The notes: generated by a model from the sequence alone, not told the origin. Positions 1 through 7,850 are shown, counted from the stretch's first letter. The stretch is 27,088 nt of DNA from Zeimonas sp964481165 (GCA_964481165.1 CAYZYC010000026.1:1-27088); one strand, 5' to 3'. Translations and numbers: made by a program.

Positions 1-196
1 TGTAGCCGCCGCCCGGGCCGCGCGTGCTCTCGACCAGTTCGTGGCGGCGCAGCTTTCCGAACAGCTGCTCCAGGTACGACAGCGAAATCTTCTGGCGCTG
101 GCTGATGCCGGCGAGCGTCACCGGTCCCTGATGCTGGCGCATCGCCAGGTCGATCATCGCAGTCACTGCAAAGCGTCCCTTCGTCGTGAGTCTCAT
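1..196 (-). CDS. iscR: Fe-S cluster regulator IscR (N-terminal part, cut by window edge)
   Basis: Rrf2-family transcription factor that senses [2Fe-2S] supply and controls iron-sulphur cluster assembly genes. Only the first 65 residues are in the window. They begin MRLTTKGRFAVTAMIDLA, the characteristic IscR/Rrf2 winged-helix start, and continue through ISLSYLEQLFGKLRRHELV (recognition helix) into the RGPGGGY wing. The cluster-binding cysteines lie beyond the window. The ATG at 196 is the family start. The upstream neighbour is a low-molecular-weight phosphatase gene, a familiar order in Burkholderiales; iscS and iscU are expected further left. A type-1 IscR operator precedes the gene, so autoregulation is likely. 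The family call is firm; calling it IscR rather than another Rrf2 member rests on the operator and the neighbourhood. Confidence 0.93.
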   Translation of the reverse strand, partial: MRLTTKGRFAVTAMIDLAMRQHQGPVTLAGISQRQKISLSYLEQLFGKLRRHELVESTRGPGGGY

Positions 197-208
197 GGCG
201 CGCTCCGA

Positions 209-233
209 ATGGTTGAGTCCCTTACTCAAGTAT
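209..233 (-). promoter_or_regulatory. Type-1 IscR binding site with overlapping -10 of the iscR promoter
   Basis: A perfect inverted repeat, TTGAGT-N5-ACTCAA (213-229), sits in a 25-bp element whose ends (ATGG..., ...AGTAT) fit most positions of the E. coli type-1 IscR consensus as I remember it. On the minus strand TATACT (229-234) overlaps the site and would serve as -10; no good -35 is visible. The site is 13 bp upstream of the iscR start codon. This position fits repression of iscR by holo-IscR. No footprint data are available from the sequence alone. Confidence 0.72.
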
Positions 234-439
234 ACGGCAGATTTCCGACTTTTTTGCTCGGGAATTCCCGCATCGTGCCCCGATCCGAACAACCCCAACG
301 TTTACTCAGGATTGTCGCCGCCTCTTCTCCTGCCTTACCGCCGGGTTTTCCCGCTCTCTCGCAGCCGACGCGTGCTCCGCACTCCAGCATGCGGGCCTCC
401 CGCTCCGGCGGTCAGGCGATTTCGGCGCGTGTCTGGCGC

Positions 440-459
440 CCGCGCCGCCGACGGCGCGG
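440..459. repeat. GC hairpin downstream of the phosphatase gene
   Basis: A perfect 8-bp inverted repeat, CCGCGCCG-CCGA-CGGCGCGG. No T-tract follows on either strand, so it is not a classical intrinsic terminator. It could stabilise the 3' end of the phosphatase mRNA or pause RNA polymerase, but chance is a reasonable alternative in DNA this GC-rich. Confidence 0.35.
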
Positions 460-516
460 CCAACCAGCCCGAGCTCTGCCGCCCGGGGGGTCCACTACCG
501 CGCGCGAGGACGGTCC

Positions 517-1008
517 TCAGGCGGCTGCCACCTGCGTCGCGCGCCGCTTGGCGAGTTCGAGCAGCCCGTTGCAGGCGTCCTCGATGTAGTCGAGCGTCTG
601 CTCGAAGCCCTGCACGTTTCCATAGTACGGATCCGGAATCGTCGCCGTCTCGTGTTCGGTTGCGAAGCGCATCAGCAACTGCAGCTTGTGATGCGCCGAT
701 TTCGGCGCGAGTTGCTGCAGCAGCGCAAGGTTGTCCCAGTCCATCGCGAGAATCATGTCGAACTCGTCGAAGTCCTTCTCGCGCACCCGCTTGGCGCGCA
801 GGTCGGCGATCTCGTAGCCGCGTTTCGCCGCCGCCGCCTGCGCGCGACGATCGGGCGCCTCGCCGAGATGGAACGCGTGCGTTCCCGCCGATGCCACGCG
901 GACCACGTCGCTCAGCCCCGCCTGTCGCACCAGCTGGCGGAATACCCCTTCGGCCATCGGCGAGCGGCAGATGTTGCCCATGCAGACGAACAGCACCCGG
1001 GTATTCAT
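517..1008 (-). CDS. Low-molecular-weight protein-tyrosine phosphatase
   Basis: Cytoplasmic phosphatase of the LMW-PTP family, 163 residues, normal for the family. The P-loop VCMGNICRS near the N-terminus supplies the nucleophile Cys9 and Arg15 of the C-X5-R signature. The DPYYG motif near residue 120 carries the general-acid Asp. The ATG at 1008 puts the P-loop at the usual distance from the N-terminus; an in-frame ATG at 1038 would add ten residues (MAKRETVSLA) and cannot be excluded. The gene lies 67 bp downstream of uvrB on the same strand, so co-transcription is likely. Substrates cannot be read from sequence; some relatives control exopolysaccharide kinases, others belong to the arsenate-reductase fold. 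No tyrosine kinase gene lies in the window. Confidence 0.93.
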   Translation of the reverse strand: MNTRVLFVCMGNICRSPMAEGVFRQLVRQAGLSDVVRVASAGTHAFHLGEAPDRRAQAAAAKRGYEIADLRAKRVREKDFDEFDMILAMDWDNLALLQQLAPKSAHHKLQLLMRFATEHETATIPDPYYGNVQGFEQTLDYIEDACNGLLELAKRRATQVAAA

Positions 1009-1075
1009 CGCCAGCGAAACCGTTTCTCTTTTTGCCATGTTCGTTTCCGTATCCGCTTGAGTCGAAAAACCTGTT

Positions 1076-3199
1076 TCAGCCCGCGCCGCGGCGGGCCCCC
1101 TGCCCACCGCTCTGCGCAACCTGGTCAGCCACGAACGGAACCGCATCGTTTCCCCCGTCCGAACCGAAAATCCGCTTCTTGAGTTCCGCGAGCTGATCGC
1201 GAACCTGCGCTGCCTTCTCGAATTCGAGGTTCCGCGCGTGCTCGAGCATCTGTTTCTCGAGCCGCCGGATCTCGCGCGAGAGCCCCTTCTCGCCGAGCGC
1301 CTCGTATTGCGCCTGCCGCTCGGCGGCACGCAACTCGGCGCGCGACGACTGCGCGTCGTAGACGCCGTCGATCAGTTCGCGCACCTGCTTCTGCACGCCG
1401 CGCGGCACGATGCCGCGGCTGCGATTGAAGGCGATCTGCTTCGCCCGCCGTCGTTCGGTTTCCCCGATCGCACGCTGCATCGAATCGGTGACGCGATCGG
1501 CATACAGGATCGCTGCGCCGTTCAGGTTGCGCGCCGCACGACCGATCGTCTGGATCAGGCTGCGCTCGGAGCGCAGGAAACCTTCCTTGTCGGCGTCGAG
1601 AATCGCCACCAGCGACACCTCGGGAAGGTCGAGTCCCTCGCGCAGCAGGTTGATGCCGACGAGCACGTCGAAGGCCCCCAGCCGCAGGTCGCGAATGATC
1701 TCGACGCGTTCGACCGTGTCGATGTCGGAGTGCAGGTAGCGAACCCTGACTCCGTTCTCGGCCAGGTAATCGGTGAGTTCCTCGGCCATGCGCTTGGTGA
1801 GCGTCGTGACGAGCACGCGCTCGCCGTCGGTCACGCGCGCGCGGATCTCCGAGAGCAGATCGTCGACCTGCGTGATCGCCGGCCGCACGATCACCTGCGG
1901 GTCGACCAGCCCCGTCGGGCGGACCACCTGCTCGACGACCTGCCCCGACTGGCGCGACTCGTAGTCGGCCGGCGTCGCCGACACGAAAATGCACTGTCGG
2001 ATCTTGCGCTCGAATTCCTCGAACTTCAGCGGCCGGTTGTCCAGCGCCGACGGCAACCGGAATCCGTACTCGACGAGCGTTTCCTTGCGCGAACGGTCGC
2101 CACGGTACATGCCTCCGAGCTGCCCGACCGTCACGTGGCTCTCGTCGATGAACATCAGCGAATCGGCCGGCAGGTAATCGACCAGCGTCGGCGGCGGGTC
2201 GCCGGGACGCGCTCCCGACAGATGCCTCGTGTAGTTCTCGATTCCCTTGCAGAAGCCCAGTTCCTGCAGCATCTCCATGTCGAAACGCGTGCGCTGCTCG
2301 AGCCGCTGCGCCTCGACGAGCTTTCCCTGCTCGTAGAAGAACTTCAGCCGGTCGGCGAGCTCCTCGCGGATCGTCCCGAGCGCGCGCAGCACCGTCGCGC
2401 GCGGCGTTACATAGTGCGACGACGGGTACACGGTGAAGCGCGGGATCTTCTGCCGCACCCGACCGGTCAGCGGATCGAACAGGTGCAGGCTTTCGACCTC
2501 GTCGTCGAACATCTCGATGCGCACCGCAAGCTCGGCGTGCTCGGCCGGGAAGATGTCGATCGTGTCGCCGCGCACGCGAAAGGTACCGCGCGCGAAATCG
2601 GTCTCGTTGCGCTTGTACTGCATCGCCACGAGGCGCTGCAGGACGTCGCGCTGCGCGATCCGGTCCTTCGCCCGCAGCACGAGAATCATCTCGTGGTAAT
2701 CGTGCGGATTGCCGATCCCGTAGATGCAGGAAACCGTCGCCACGATCACCGTGTCGCGGCGCTCGAGCAGCGATTTCGTCGCGCTCAGGCGCATCTGTTC
2801 GATGTGCTCGTTGATCGACGAGTCCTTTTCGATGTACAGGTCGCGCTGCGGTACGTAGGCCTCGGGCTGGTAGTAGTCGTAGTACGAGACGAAGTATTCG
2901 ACGGCGTTGTGCGGAAAGAACTCGCGCATCTCCGAGTAGAGCTGCGCGGCGAGCGTCTTGTTGGGCGCGAGCACGAGCGCCGGGCGCCCGAGCTGCGCGA
3001 TCGCGTTGGCCATCGTGTACGTCTTGCCCGATCCGGTCACCCCGAGCAGCGTCTGGAAGCTCAGCCCGTCGCGCACTCCCTGCACCAGGCGCTCGATCGC
3101 CTCCGGCTGGTCACCGGCCGGCGGAAACGGCTGGAACAACTGGAAGGGGCTGCCCGGGAAGTGAAGGAGCGCGTCGGTGGCGCGCGCGGGTTCGGTCAT
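1076..3199 (-). CDS. uvrB: Excinuclease ABC subunit B
   Basis: Damage-verification helicase-like subunit of the UvrABC nucleotide excision repair complex. The protein has 707 residues, somewhat longer than E. coli UvrB at both ends. Walker A is GVTGSGKT (53-60). The Tyr-rich beta-hairpin that inserts between the DNA strands is YYDYYQPEAYVP (106-117). The Walker B/motif II is DESH (352-355), and motif VI is QTIGRAARN. A C-terminal UVR motif (about residues 640-675), which contacts UvrC, is present. The ATG at 3199 is chosen because the family begins just before FQLFQPFPPAGDQPEAI; in-frame sequence further upstream is not protein-like. It is transcribed away from the aminotransferase gene and probably with the downstream phosphatase. 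I found no convincing LexA box in front of it. Confidence 0.98.
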   Translation of the reverse strand: MTEPARATDALLHFPGSPFQLFQPFPPAGDQPEAIERLVQGVRDGLSFQTLLGVTGSGKTYTMANAIAQLGRPALVLAPNKTLAAQLYSEMREFFPHNAVEYFVSYYDYYQPEAYVPQRDLYIEKDSSINEHIEQMRLSATKSLLERRDTVIVATVSCIYGIGNPHDYHEMILVLRAKDRIAQRDVLQRLVAMQYKRNETDFARGTFRVRGDTIDIFPAEHAELAVRIEMFDDEVESLHLFDPLTGRVRQKIPRFTVYPSSHYVTPRATVLRALGTIREELADRLKFFYEQGKLVEAQRLEQRTRFDMEMLQELGFCKGIENYTRHLSGARPGDPPPTLVDYLPADSLMFIDESHVTVGQLGGMYRGDRSRKETLVEYGFRLPSALDNRPLKFEEFERKIRQCIFVSATPADYESRQSGQVVEQVVRPTGLVDPQVIVRPAITQVDDLLSEIRARVTDGERVLVTTLTKRMAEELTDYLAENGVRVRYLHSDIDTVERVEIIRDLRLGAFDVLVGINLLREGLDLPEVSLVAILDADKEGFLRSERSLIQTIGRAARNLNGAAILYADRVTDSMQRAIGETERRRAKQIAFNRSRGIVPRGVQKQVRELIDGVYDAQSSRAELRAAERQAQYEALGEKGLSREIRRLEKQMLEHARNLEFEKAAQVRDQLAELKKRIFGSDGGNDAVPFVADQVAQSGGQGARRGAG

Positions 3200-3505
3200 A
3201 CGGATCGGTCGGACGTCGGCGGAAGCGGGCGTGCTACACTCGTGCGCGGTTTCGGGGTACCTGTTGCCCCAGTGTTCTGTTGCGCCGCAACATGCACCGG
3301 GGCGAGCCGATCGACGATGCCGCAGTTTCCCGTCGCCGGGCCGCAGGACCTCCCCAAAATCCGTCTGTCGGAAAGCGTTTCGGACGCGTTTCGGCAAAAC
3401 CGTAATTATCGCCTTCGCGCACTCAAAAATCCAGCTTTACCGCGTGCCGATGGTGCGGCGCACAGCGCCGTACGGCGACTCCCCTCCTCCTCACACCCGA
3501 CCGCG
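3200..3505. other. Divergent intergenic region between uvrB and the aminotransferase gene
   Basis: This 306-bp gap holds the start regions of two divergent genes. A relatively AT-rich patch (about 3395-3432, containing TAATTAT) is the best place for promoters, but no paired -35/-10 stands out. TGCTACACT at 3231-3239 resembles an extended -10 on the plus strand, which would leave a leader of about 260 nt. A perfect inverted repeat lies at 3278-3292. No gene is visible. Confidence 0.5.
3278..3292. repeat. Perfect inverted repeat TGTTGC-GCC-GCAACA
   Basis: A 15-bp perfect palindrome with a 3-nt centre, about 80 bp upstream of uvrB and 214 bp upstream of the aminotransferase start. Its length and symmetry suit a dimeric regulator, but it does not match the CTGT-N8-ACAG LexA pattern. 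CTGTTGC also occurs once more just upstream (3261-3267). Function unknown. Confidence 0.35.
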
Positions 3506-4714
3506 ATGAGCCAGTCGATGTTTTCTGCCGTGCAGATGGCGCCGAGAGACCCGATCCTCGGCCAGACCGAAGCGTTCCTTGCCGACGAGCGCCCCGGAAA
3601 GGTCAACCTGGGTGTCGGCGTCTACTGCGACGACGACGGAAAGATCCCGCTGCTCGAATGCGTGCGCCAGGCCGAACAGGCGCGCATCGCCGCCGCGCCG
3701 GCGCGCGGCTACCTGCCGATCGAAGGATTCGCTGCCTACAACCGCGCGGTACAGCATCTGCTGTTCGGCGCCGACTCGCCGCTCCTGGCCGACGGGCGCG
3801 TCGCCACGTTCGAGGCGCTCGGCGGAACCGGCGGATTGCGCATCGGCGCGGATTTCCTGCGCCGCCTGTACCCGCAGGCGGGCGTCTGGATCAGCGATCC
3901 GAGCTGGGAAAACCACCGGGCGCTCTTCGAGGCGGCCGGTTTCGCCGTGAACGCCTATCCGTACTACGACCCCGCCACGCACGGCGTGCGTTTCGACGCG
4001 ATGGTCGACGAGATGCGCCGGATGCCGGCCGACTCGATCGTCGTGCTGCACGCGTGCTGCCACAACCCGACGGGGGTCGATCTCGACGCCGGCCAATGGG
4101 ACCGGGTCGTCGATACCGTGCGCGAACAGGGCCTCGTCGCGTTTCTCGACATGGCCTACCAGGGGTTCGGCGACGGCATCGAAGCCGATGCGCTCGCATT
4201 GCGCAGGTTCGCCGATTCGGGAATGAGCTTCTTCGTCTCGAGCTCGTTCTCGAAGTCGTTCTCGCTGTACGGCGAACGCGTCGGCGCACTGTCGATCGTC
4301 ACGCAGGAACGCGACGAGACGGCGCGCGTCACGAGCCAGGTCAAGCGCGTGATCCGCACCAGCTATTCGAATCCGCCGACGCACGGCGCGGCGATCGTCG
4401 CGGCGGTGCTCTCGACGCCGGCATCGCGCGAACTGTGGGAACGCGAACTCGGCACGATGCGCGAGCGCATCCGGACGATGCGCGAGGAACTGGTGCGCAA
4501 GCTGCGCGAGAACGGCGTGACGCAGGACTTCACCTTCGTCGCGAAGCAGCGCGGAATGTTCTCGTACTCGGGGCTGAACCCGGCGCAGGTCGATCGGCTG
4601 CGCGACGAGTTCGCGATCTACGCGGTCGCGACGGGGCGGATCTGCCTCGCGGCGCTGAACAGTCGCAACATCGACTACGTCGCGCGGTCGATGGCGGCGG
4701 TGATACGGGGCTGA
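3506..4714 (+). CDS. Aspartate/aromatic amino acid aminotransferase
   Basis: PLP-dependent fold-type I transaminase of the AspC/TyrB family, exchanging the amino group between aspartate or aromatic amino acids and 2-oxoglutarate in the cytosol. It is 402 residues long. Visible family features are VNLGVGVY (33-40), the cofactor-contacting HNPTG (186-190), Asp215 in DMAYQGFGDG (pyridine nitrogen), and the Schiff-base Lys250 in SSSFSKSFSLYGERVG. A C-terminal GRICLAALN carries the carboxylate-binding Arg. The ATG at 3506 gives MSQSMFSAVQMAPRDPILG; the ATG at 3518 (MFSAV) aligns equally well and neither has a strong Shine-Dalgarno sequence. AspC and TyrB cannot be separated by eye; relatives in Burkholderiales are usually called aromatic (TyrB-like), so I leave the symbol open. 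Confidence 0.95.
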   Translation: MSQSMFSAVQMAPRDPILGQTEAFLADERPGKVNLGVGVYCDDDGKIPLLECVRQAEQARIAAAPARGYLPIEGFAAYNRAVQHLLFGADSPLLADGRVATFEALGGTGGLRIGADFLRRLYPQAGVWISDPSWENHRALFEAAGFAVNAYPYYDPATHGVRFDAMVDEMRRMPADSIVVLHACCHNPTGVDLDAGQWDRVVDTVREQGLVAFLDMAYQGFGDGIEADALALRRFADSGMSFFVSSSFSKSFSLYGERVGALSIVTQERDETARVTSQVKRVIRTSYSNPPTHGAAIVAAVLSTPASRELWERELGTMRERIRTMREELVRKLRENGVTQDFTFVAKQRGMFSYSGLNPAQVDRLRDEFAIYAVATGRICLAALNSRNIDYVARSMAAVIRG

Positions 4715-4730
4715 TCGCCACCTCGACGAT

Positions 4731-4760
4731 TCGACAGCTGCGCCTGTTCAGAGCTAAAAT
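4731..4760 (+). promoter_or_regulatory. Sigma-70-type promoter of tRNA-Asn
   Basis: TCGACA (4731-4736) and TAAAAT (4755-4760) are separated by 18 bp. Initiation near 4767 would begin just before the tRNA 5' end. It is the only AT-rich element between the aminotransferase stop and the tRNA. Confidence 0.6.
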
Positions 4761-4770
4761 CTTCGGTTGT

Positions 4771-4846
4771 TCCCCGATAGCTCAGTCGGTAGAGCGACGG
4801 ACTGTTAATCCGCAGGTCCCAGGTTCGAGCCCTGGTCGGGGAGCCA
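4771..4846 (+). tRNA. tRNA-Asn(GTT)
   Basis: A complete cloverleaf of 76 nt. The acceptor stem pairs TCCCCGA (4771-4777) with TCGGGGA (4836-4842), followed by discriminator G and an encoded CCA (4844-4846). The anticodon loop CTGTTAA presents GTT at 4804-4806. The D loop has AGTCGGTAGAG and the T loop has GGTTCGAGCC. It has its own promoter and terminator and looks monocistronic. Confidence 0.97.
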
Positions 4847-4856
4847 GGAAAATCCG

Positions 4857-4897
4857 AAGGGAGCCCGCTGCAGTTGCATCGGGTTCCCTTTTCTTTT
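4857..4897 (+). terminator. Intrinsic terminator of tRNA-Asn
   Basis: An 11-bp stem, AAGGGAGCCCG / CGGGTTCCCTT, with one G-U pair and a 12-nt loop, runs straight into TTTTCTTTT. It lies ten nucleotides after the tRNA CCA end. Confidence 0.85.
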
Positions 4898-5051
4898 CGA
4901 CTTCGCGCGCAGTGAGCCGGGGCGTGGCGCGCGCTCGCGCCGGTCACCCCGGGGCTGGGCGCATCGTCGCCAGCGCCTTCGCCTGTTTCGCGGGCTCGTC
5001 GAGCATCACCCGCGCGGACTCGCCGATCGCTTCGGAACCGGGCCGCGATGA

Positions 5052-6053
5052 TCACCAGTCGATCGCTGCGAAGGCGTCGACGAAACGATCGACTTCTTCC
5101 GCGGCCAGCACGTCGATTCCGCCGGCAGCCGCGCGCCCGCTGCCGCCGAAGCGCGCGCACAACGCGCCGGCTCCGCGCGGCGCGTCGAGCGGCGCGCGCA
5201 CGCTGGCCGAAACGGCTCCGTCTCCGGTTCGCCGCAGCACGGCGTGCGCACGCGACGGCTCGCGTCGCGCGAGTTCGTTGGCGAAGCTGCCGATCGCGCG
5301 CCGGCTCCACGGCATGTCGGGCAACAGGTAGACGGTGCCGCGCGCGCCGTCGCGCCAGGGGCGCAGTGCCAGTGCCTGCGCGAGATCGGCGCGGCGAAGC
5401 GCATCGATTTCGTGGGCGATCGACTCGCGCTCGAGGAACTCGATCGGATCGCGATAGCGCGCGAGCATCGGATACAGGCGTTGCGGGGCGATGTGCACGT
5501 CGTTCTCGTCGTCGCCGTACGCGTTGTAGTTGATCGCTTCGCCGAGCATGCGCAGACGCTCGCACGCCCCCTGCTCCAACCCGAGATCCGCGGCGAGCCC
5601 CTCGGCAACCGGGCGCAGGTTGTCGCCGAACGCACCGACCACCGCCCACGCGCGAAAGCGGCCGTTCAGGTGCCGATCGACGAGGACGCTCGTGCAGACA
5701 TCGCTGCCGAGGTCGATGTGCGCTTCGAGGCCGGGGTGCCTCGGCACCTCGCGCACCGCGTGATGATCGAAATAGCGCACGCGCGCGCCACGCTCGAGCG
5801 CGCGCAGCAGCGCCGCCTCGTTTCGCTCCATCGACAGGTCGCATACCAGGATCTCGTCGCCGGCGCGCGCCGGAACGCGCTCGAGGAGCGCGATCTCGCG
5901 TTTCAGTCCCGTCACGAGGAGTGCGGTCGCCGGCTCGTGCAGCCGCCACTGCACGACCGCACAAAGCCCGTCGGCGTCGCCGTTGCAGACGTCGAAACGA
6001 CGAATCGACGACGCGGGATCGCCGGCCGCTTCCGTTGCGCCCATCGGCGTCAT
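5052..6053 (-). CDS. DHH-family phosphoesterase
   Basis: A cytoplasmic protein of 333 residues with the metal-binding motifs of the DHH superfamily (RecJ, nanoRNase/pAp phosphatase, c-di-AMP phosphodiesterases). Motif I is NGDADG (24-29), motif II has Asp72 in ILVCDLS, motif III is DHH (96-98), and motif IV is GDN (143-145). The C-terminal DHHA1-like domain ends in GGSGRAAAGG instead of the classical GGGHxxAAG, so the substrate-binding His is missing; proteobacterial relatives I recall share this Arg version. The ATG at 6053 overlaps the stop of the upstream kinase-like gene (ATGA), pointing to translational coupling. The substrate is unknown: a short oligonucleotide, a phosphonucleotide or a non-nucleotide phosphoester are all possible. 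Confidence 0.85.
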   Translation of the reverse strand: MTPMGATEAAGDPASSIRRFDVCNGDADGLCAVVQWRLHEPATALLVTGLKREIALLERVPARAGDEILVCDLSMERNEAALLRALERGARVRYFDHHAVREVPRHPGLEAHIDLGSDVCTSVLVDRHLNGRFRAWAVVGAFGDNLRPVAEGLAADLGLEQGACERLRMLGEAINYNAYGDDENDVHIAPQRLYPMLARYRDPIEFLERESIAHEIDALRRADLAQALALRPWRDGARGTVYLLPDMPWSRRAIGSFANELARREPSRAHAVLRRTGDGAVSASVRAPLDAPRGAGALCARFGGSGRAAAGGIDVLAAEEVDRFVDAFAAIDW

Positions 6054-7663
6054 CGCGGCTTCCGCGCTGGCGGCTGCGCGCGTCGCCAGCTGGCGGCGAG
6101 CGCAGCGACGTCGAGCGGCGCCTGCGGATCGACGTCGATCGCGAGCGCCCGCTCGTCGTCGCGCAGCGCCTCGTGCGTCGCGAACTGCCGTTCGAGGACG
6201 GCGAGACCCGCTTCCGACGCATCGCCGCCGGCCGCTTCGCGCGCGAGCACCCGTTGCCGCAGCAGCATCGGATCGGCGTGGCAATGCAGGATGGCGAACG
6301 GCACCGCGCGCTCGCGCGCGAGCGCGCGGAAACGATCGCGGTCGCCCGCCCGCAGGAAGGTCGCATCGACGATCGTCGGCCACCCCGCGTCCAGTGTCGT
6401 GCCGGCCAGCGCCAGCAGCCGGTCGTAGGTACGCTGCGACGCATCGGCGCGATAGATGCCCTGCCCGGGTCCGGCATGCGAGGCTTCGAGGGCGTGCAGT
6501 CCGAACAGGCGCTTTCGCTCGACGTCCGAGCGCAGACGGATCGCACCGGCGTGCTCGAGCAAGCGCTGCGAGACGTAGCTCTTGCCCGAACCCGAGAGGC
6601 CGAAGGCGATGATCAGCCGCGGGTCGTCCGAGTCGAGCAGTCGCGACGCGAGCCCCGCGTAGTCGGGGCCCGCAGCGGCGGTGCGCTGCTCGGGGCCCGC
6701 AGCGGCGGTGCGCTGCTCGGGGCCCGCACCGCCGGTGCGCTGCCCGGCACCCGCGGCGCGGCTGCCGCCCTGCTGCGCGCGGATTCCGGCGACCAGCGCG
6801 CGCACCAGCGCTCGGTAGGCCATGTAGTAACGCAGCAACCCGGCGCCTTCGTAATCGCCGTTCTCCGCCAGCCACGCGTCGACGAAACGCCAGCCGAGGT
6901 CGCCGCGTTCGTGCGCGAGCAGGTCCATCGCGAGGAACGCCGCATCGTTCTGCACGTCGATCCAGCGCAGCCCCGGGTCGAACTCGATGCAGTCGAAGGC
7001 CGTCACGTCGTCGTCGAGCACGACGACGTTGGCCAGGTGCAGGTCGCCGTGCCCTTCGCGGATCCACCCGTCGGCCTTGCGCTGCGCGAATCGCCGCTCG
7101 AGACGCACTGCCTCGCCGTCGAGGCGCCCGCGCAGCGTTGCGATCCACGCGGCATCGCGATGCATCGCGGCCAGGCGGTCGAGCGTTCCGGCGGTATCGG
7201 CACGCACACGTTCCGGCGATCCCCAGTCTTCGTCGGCGCCGCAGGAGGGCGCTTCGCGGTGGAAATCGGCGAGTCGACGCGCGAAACGATCGACGTGCTG
7301 CGGCTCGAGCGTACCGGCCGCCAGGCGCTCGCTGAACAGCGAGCCGGCAGCGAACTGCTTCATCCGCAGCGCATATTCGAATGCCGGTGCATCGCCATCG
7401 AGTCGCGGCTCGGCCGGGGTGCCGCGCACCGCGACGACGTCGAGGTACAACGACGGCGCGAGCCTGCGGTTCAGGCGCAACTCCTCCTCGCAATACCGCC
7501 GACGCGTCTGCAGTTGCGAGAAATCGAGGAACCCGAGCCGGATCGGTTTCTTGATCTTCCACGCGTGCTCGCCGTCGAGCAGCACCCACGAGATGTGGGT
7601 TTCCACGAGCGCCACCGGGCGACCGAACGAGAATTCGAGGTGGCGGCGCAGCGGCTCGATCAT
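6050..7663 (-). CDS. Fused aminoglycoside-phosphotransferase-like and P-loop kinase protein
   Basis: A two-domain protein of 537 residues. Residues 1-300 resemble an APH/choline-kinase fold: WKIKKP (35-40) supplies the ATP Lys, HGDLHLAN (205-212) the catalytic loop with Asp207, and FDCIEFDP the metal-binding Asp224. Residues 340-537 form a P-loop kinase related to gluconate kinase or zeta-toxin-like AAA_33 proteins, with Walker A GLSGSGKS (355-362). The joining linker (about 305-335) is a Gly/Ala-rich repeat encoded by a 27-bp tandem repeat. I chose the ATG at 7663 because the family begins about 20 residues before VETHISWV; an ATG at 7759 would add 32 Pro/Arg-rich residues. It ends in an ATGA overlap with the DHH phosphoesterase gene and diverges from serC. 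The family is known but its substrate is not established. Confidence 0.82.
   Translation of the reverse strand: MIEPLRRHLEFSFGRPVALVETHISWVLLDGEHAWKIKKPIRLGFLDFSQLQTRRRYCEEELRLNRRLAPSLYLDVVAVRGTPAEPRLDGDAPAFEYALRMKQFAAGSLFSERLAAGTLEPQHVDRFARRLADFHREAPSCGADEDWGSPERVRADTAGTLDRLAAMHRDAAWIATLRGRLDGEAVRLERRFAQRKADGWIREGHGDLHLANVVVLDDDVTAFDCIEFDPGLRWIDVQNDAAFLAMDLLAHERGDLGWRFVDAWLAENGDYEGAGLLRYYMAYRALVRALVAGIRAQQGGSRAAGAGQRTGGAGPEQRTAAAGPEQRTAAAGPDYAGLASRLLDSDDPRLIIAFGLSGSGKSYVSQRLLEHAGAIRLRSDVERKRLFGLHALEASHAGPGQGIYRADASQRTYDRLLALAGTTLDAGWPTIVDATFLRAGDRDRFRALARERAVPFAILHCHADPMLLRQRVLAREAAGGDASEAGLAVLERQFATHEALRDDERALAIDVDPQAPLDVAALAASWRRAQPPARKPR
6665..6745. repeat. Three tandem copies of a 27-bp repeat inside the kinase linker
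   Basis: Units 6665-6691 and 6692-6718 are identical, and 6719-6745 differs at a few positions. Each unit encodes nine residues of the type GPEQRTAAA in the minus-strand kinase gene, so copy-number changes keep the frame. Degenerate further copies may continue to about 6770. The location is exactly between the two kinase domains. Confidence 0.92.
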
Positions 7664-7818
7664 CGCCCCGCCGTCGGCGTTTCCGGCGGGGCCCGGCGCG
7701 GTCCGTGGCTCGCGCTGTGGCCCGTGCGGTGATTCGGTCTGCGGCGCGCGGTGCGTCATCTGCCGACGATACCGCGAATCGCGCGCGCCACGCACCGGAT
7801 GCCAAACGCGTCGCGCGC

Positions 7819-7824
7819 TAGAAT
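7819..7824 (+). promoter_or_regulatory. Probable -10 element of the serC-serA transcript
   Basis: TAGAAT lies 26 bp before the serC start codon, and similar TA(A/G)AAT elements precede tRNA-Asn and nrdJ in this window. No recognisable -35 lies 16-18 bp upstream. A GGGG at 7841-7844 is the likely ribosome-binding site. Confidence 0.45.
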
Positions 7825-7850
7825 CCGCGTTTCGCCAAGCGGGGTAAACG

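Larger units (their letters stand above)
197..516. other. Intergenic region between iscR and the phosphatase gene
   Basis: This 320-bp gap contains the IscR site at its left end and one GC-rich hairpin near 450. I see no reading frame that resembles a known protein and no RNA gene. The AT-richer stretch 230-260 is where iscR transcription probably starts. The gap suggests iscR has its own promoter rather than depending only on uvrB-phosphatase read-through. Confidence 0.6.

Noticed and set aside
440..459. Intrinsic terminator for the phosphatase gene
   Set aside because: The stem is good, but no run of T follows on the relevant strand.
1238..3500. Long plus-strand open frame antisense to uvrB, in frame with the aminotransferase
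   Set aside because: It is a product of GC-rich codon bias opposite uvrB. The encoded sequence resembles no protein until the aminotransferase begins near 3506.
3200..3505. LexA box for uvrB
   Set aside because: CTGTTGC sequences occur, but none has CTGT and ACAG at the required spacing.
4944..5006. Small minus-strand frame of 20 codons just after the DHH stop, in the same frame as that gene
   Set aside because: Codons look plausible, but the family ends at the existing stop, and there is no Shine-Dalgarno sequence or homology to support a separate gene or read-through.
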